From positions 1 through 8,573 of the forward strand of contig JAJDDS010000066.1 in NCBI GenBank assembly GCA_029260195.1: 8,573 nucleotides of DNA, in the 5' to 3' direction. Under the pieces are notes generated by a model. It was given only the letters and a program-made list of their open reading frames with translations. It was not told the origin of the DNA and searched no databases. Of the stretch, positions 6,501 to 8,573 are shown piece by piece. The position numbers and the translations under genes were made by a program. How positions within the stretch are numbered: the stretch's first letter is position 1; the number at the start of each line of letters is the position of its first letter. The DNA comes from Phycisphaerae bacterium (GTDB lineage Bacteria; Planctomycetota; Phycisphaerae; UBA1845).

Positions 6501-8256
6501 CGATGGTGACTACGCCGCTTGCTGGGCGTGCCATGACGAAACCGCGACGATTTTTCAGCTAAATGCGTTCCGGAACCGGCACGACAAACACGTGCGTAGC
6601 GAGGACGCGCCGTGTTTCATCTGCCACGATACGCACGCACCGTTCGACATGGGTGAGGAAGGGCTCATTAACTTCCAGACGTCGTTTGACAACGGATACG
6701 ATATTCAGTTTATCGACGGCGAGGATGCGAGTACGGCGTTCTGGATCGACCCTGACCAAGCTAACGGTAACTGTTACATTCGGTGCCATTCGCGCAACCA
6801 TACGCCCGAGAGTTACGAGCGGATCGACGCGAGCACTGTAGACTGTACGGGCTGCCATGCGGCGGCGCAGAATAATGGGGACGGTCTGCCGGTGGGTGGT
6901 CGGCGGGCGGTTGTGTCGGAGTTTCCGGCGGCTGACGCCCACGCGCATTACGGCGCCCAACTGGATAACACGACATGTTTGGTGTGCCACAGCATCGGCA
7001 CGCATTCGGACGGGTTCGTGGAGCTCATCGATCCCGACGACGGAAGTGTGTACCGATTCGTTCAACCGGAAGATCTCGCTTTCGATCCGGACGTTTCCAA
7101 CTTCTGCCAGGGTTGCCACGACGCCGATGGCGCGACCCGTTTGGGGATGCCGCTCGATCCGTTCGGCAGCGGAAATGTCCCACCGGATACGGCTACGCTG
7201 TTCACGGGGACTCTGCAATGGGAGGAGATGTACGGCGATGGCTGCTTCGCGGACGAGGGCACGTTGCGACCTGTCAACAGTCACCATGATATCAGCGACG
7301 GTGACCAGGCGTTCAGCGGGGCGAAGTTGGAATGCCTCAACTGCCACGGCGCACATACGTCGTCGGCGTCGCAGCCGGTGTCTGACCCGTTTGACACGAC
7401 GTCCCCTTGGGTGGGCGCGTCGAACGATTTTTGCTTTCAATGCCACGGTGGTGGAACCGGGCCGCTGGATCCGGCCTTTCCGCCTGGCGTGGTCGGTCCG
7501 GTTATCGACGTGAGCGATCCGAGATGGGTCGATCTCGGGATGGATTGGACGACGATACTGGGTGGTGCGTGTCTCACGGCTGATTGTTCGTCACTTCGCG
7601 GTGTCGAATCCTGTGAGAATGTGGAAGGACCGTGGTACGTCGACTACACGTGGACGCACTCAGCGCACGGTCCGGATTCGAAACGTGCGTGGAATGGTTA
7701 TTCGGGTGCCCCTTCGGCGGACATGGATTGCCAAGTCTGCCACGATCCGCATGGTTCGTACACTCCGGTCAACCCGGCTGGGAATCCGTACATGATTAGG
7801 GACTTCGTGGACGGGACGACGATTGTGGACGACGGGACACGGACGGGGGGGTGGAACGGTCCGCCGTGGAATACGTTTGGGTCCGCCCGCGTGGTCGAGG
7901 TCGGTGTGGCGGGACTGACGGTGGGGTGGGGCGATCCTGGCGGGTTGTGCGCGGTGTGCCACGCGGATTGGCTGGCGGCGTACGATTTCCACGGATTCTG
8001 CGATGGCTGCATGACGTGTCATGCCCACGGCGCTGCGTTCGGTGAGGCCGATTTTGTAGGCGGCGATGATGACACGCCGTGTCCGGTTCCACCGGCGCCC
8101 TTGCTGGAGTCGCCTTGGGTTGAATTGGGCGACGAGGTGGTGTTCGAGCGGTTCCAGCCGTTACATCGAGCGGATCCGAATCGGGTTGCGCCGGTTGAGG
8201 CTGGCGCCGGGCGGAAGGGTGGTGGTGGACGCAATGCGGCGGGTGTCCGGCGATAG
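3562..8256 (+). CDS. Giant multiheme c-type cytochrome with N-terminal NHL beta-propeller (26 CxxCH + 1 CxxxCH)
   Basis: The 1564-residue protein starts with a short hydrophobic segment (1-16) that probably acts as an export signal but lacks basic residues. Residues about 30-292 form an NHL-type propeller with repeated GxIAV/VxD blades. Canonical CxxCH sites begin at residues 345, 369, 440, 466, 514, 547, 567, 622, 647, 664, 699, 748, 837, 876, 908, 950, 987, 1018, 1095, 1139, 1182, 1258, 1291, 1390, 1463 and 1483. A CYIRCH site at 1071 has the rarer three-residue spacing, and C793-x8-C802-H803 is a doubtful further one. Two segments (664-910 and 1095-1295) look like an internal duplication. 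A Cys-rich insert (C1337, C1342, C1351) has no heme motif. The tail 1488-1564 is heme-free and ends basic. Known proteins of this style move electrons across or outside the envelope; acceptor and location are inferred. No C-terminal anchor or sorting motif is seen. Confidence 0.93.
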   Translation: MLIGAIVSMCLAGGVAIDPLIHVGTITADLRGPSRIAVAADESFVVADALNNHLARFDAAGASLGAWAVPEGPVGVAVHPDGRYFVTHRDDALVAIHDATFAFVGFLGDGVVTFQRPTDIDVASDTGRVYVVDSGADRIYAFESDGSLALLMGERGTLPGQFKYPSAIAVDEAGGRIVVADHDNFRVQTFTTTGVFLTKFGYRILFLPGGLDEGWMPRTLGLSVDGAGRIYVSDGMMSTVRVFDPVGVELGKVVTYGYAAGEVRVPCDLALSVDETRVYVVSTNASSVEIYEAPVLGAPLEGSSPALGVNLSAEDRFMSAGGWPPTESPASDYEGPHMIEEPVICGRCHGITGQPGGHLGLVEGQTALCTSCHNTAGQGLSIPINETDLADPFGTHPTAIDGQGRSHAWGVDAVNVFADSVGPAPGGEMEAHLDGGSIKCATCHNQHNNNAGAPYLRVSNAGDAMCKECHAPRDCGVGACGSHPVGFLFPGGTGEFPVGSTPGLPPLKAGNVECTTCHAPHGADSGAANGGAGDGMLLRSANDETMCQLCHTEHVIHTPSGGWQPTCNECHDVHDPDNVNLSLVATSVHNQTTGLDAPVVFLAREGPNSFDDGDPTANDGICQVCHTATTYHLASGLGIPHNDGLACTDCHPHSAGFMPTGGDCTSCHAAQQGPRRPVVGEFAMASHHIQGADVTASDCIVCHDTSQHQQGRVRLWNVDAPGNLATVIELTGDPMTDSVEAVKLETFCLACHDADAASGSVPFADGMTPPVIDAAAWSAASHHAGGAAGPMTCFGGGEAFGCHSTGHGSAKLDMLAPFDASQPAVPGDPLREEEGMCYTCHDADGPASSDVQSLFALAHHHNVSSLEQVDGSRVECSDCHNPHSASPSALLANPDSGAPWAGDGVSFCQTCHDGNPPAGVSFPAGSTGTGYDKSAFGGTTHASLLGPDSCRSCHEDHGSSFGSLLKDQYIIADYNPYTPGDGDYAACWACHDETATIFQLNAFRNRHDKHVRSEDAPCFICHDTHAPFDMGEEGLINFQTSFDNGYDIQFIDGEDASTAFWIDPDQANGNCYIRCHSRNHTPESYERIDASTVDCTGCHAAAQNNGDGLPVGGRRAVVSEFPAADAHAHYGAQLDNTTCLVCHSIGTHSDGFVELIDPDDGSVYRFVQPEDLAFDPDVSNFCQGCHDADGATRLGMPLDPFGSGNVPPDTATLFTGTLQWEEMYGDGCFADEGTLRPVNSHHDISDGDQAFSGAKLECLNCHGAHTSSASQPVSDPFDTTSPWVGASNDFCFQCHGGGTGPLDPAFPPGVVGPVIDVSDPRWVDLGMDWTTILGGACLTADCSSLRGVESCENVEGPWYVDYTWTHSAHGPDSKRAWNGYSGAPSADMDCQVCHDPHGSYTPVNPAGNPYMIRDFVDGTTIVDDGTRTGGWNGPPWNTFGSARVVEVGVAGLTVGWGDPGGLCAVCHADWLAAYDFHGFCDGCMTCHAHGAAFGEADFVGGDDDTPCPVPPAPLLESPWVELGDEVVFERFQPLHRADPNRVAPVEAGAGRKGGGGRNAAGVRR

Positions 8257-8366
8257 CGTCGCGTGCATGGGCGGATGGGGATCGTCTGGGACGGTCAACG
8301 GGCGCGGGCGTCCGCAAATGTGCCTGCGGTCGGCGGATTGGGGCCGGTCTTGGAAGCCACGGGTAT

Positions 8367-8382
8367 TGGCGCGTCGCGTGCC
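8367..8382 (+). promoter_or_regulatory. Weak sigma-54-like promoter toward the right edge
   Basis: TGGCGCGTCGCGTGCC matches TGGC, CG and TGC of the consensus, with GG and GC at correct spacing but three mismatches at informative positions. The predicted start would be near 8393, reading toward a gene outside the window. In GC-rich DNA such a match may be chance. Confidence 0.28.
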
Positions 8383-8441
8383 CTATCATCTGTTGGGACG
8401 GAATGCTGCTGTATGGTGCTTTGCGATTGGGGATGATTGCG

Positions 8442-8519
8442 GAGACCGAACCGCGCCGGTAAGGAAGCGGTTGTTCGCGACGATGACGGGTCCGCTCCCT
8501 TCCGGTCTCGGAGAGACCG
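8442..8519 (+). promoter_or_regulatory. Mutually exclusive hairpins (attenuator-like)
   Basis: CGGTCTC at 8503-8509 can pair with GAGACCG at 8442-8448 or with GAGACCG at 8513-8519, each giving seven perfect pairs. The first pairing encloses another stem, AACCGC (8449-8454) with GCGGTT (8467-8472); the second is a tight hairpin with a three-base loop. Such an arrangement is typical of leader switches, but no T run follows and no known riboswitch class is recognised. Confidence 0.3.
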
Positions 8520-8573
8520 CTGTCCGGTTGAGGCATTGTACTGGCGACCGACACAGGGAGGATCGGGCGAGGG

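Larger units (their letters stand above)
8257..8573. other. Non-coding tail downstream of the giant cytochrome
   Basis: No open frame here has a plausible start, ribosome-binding site or recognisable protein. It contains a weak sigma-54-like site and a set of complementary segments able to form alternative hairpins. There is no hairpin followed by a T run, so no intrinsic terminator is visible for the cytochrome gene. Confidence 0.6.

Noticed and set aside
8503..8519. Intrinsic terminator of the giant cytochrome
   Set aside because: The hairpin CGGTCTC-GGA-GAGACCG is not followed by a T run on either strand and lies about 250 bases past the stop codon.
7796..8554. Minus-strand open frame over the end of the giant gene and the tail (252 codons)
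   Set aside because: The product is Pro/Arg-rich low complexity, antisense to the last two heme motifs, with no motif of its own.

Overview
The window is GC-rich bacterial DNA holding a compact electron-transfer and regulation locus. It contains a two-component system on the minus strand (histidine kinase followed by an NtrC-type response regulator cut by the left edge), a five-heme secreted c-type cytochrome on the minus strand, and a 1564-residue multiheme c-type cytochrome on the plus strand. Large multiheme cytochromes, a sigma-54 activator and a Cys-rich kinase sensor together suggest a Planctomycetota or deltaproteobacterial-type anaerobe or metal/mineral-respiring lineage. That taxonomic guess rests on gene style only.

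Layout: 1-648 (-) response regulator, 3' part missing; 620-2080 or 2152 (-) histidine kinase, overlapping the regulator by 29 bases; 2153-2357 control region with a strong sigma-54 type promoter facing the kinase; 2358-3122 (-) pentaheme cytochrome; 3123-3561 divergent intergenic region with an imperfect ~50-base duplication, a possible activator site and a second strong sigma-54 type promoter facing right; 3562-8256 (+) giant cytochrome made of an NHL-type beta-propeller followed by 26 canonical CxxCH heme sites plus one CxxxCH; 8257-8573 non-coding tail with a third, weaker sigma-54-like site and a pair of mutually exclusive hairpins.

How it may work together (inference): the membrane kinase carries a cytoplasmic Cys-rich domain that could sense redox state. 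It would phosphorylate the NtrC-type regulator, which would activate sigma-54 RNA polymerase both at its own operon and at the giant cytochrome gene. Both promoters have GG and GC elements at the exact sigma-54 spacing, and each has a shared GAGAACCA octamer about 105-122 bases upstream of the predicted transcription start. The giant protein would be an exported heme wire with a propeller head, and the pentaheme protein a smaller partner. No mobile elements, tRNA, rRNA or CRISPR arrays are visible.
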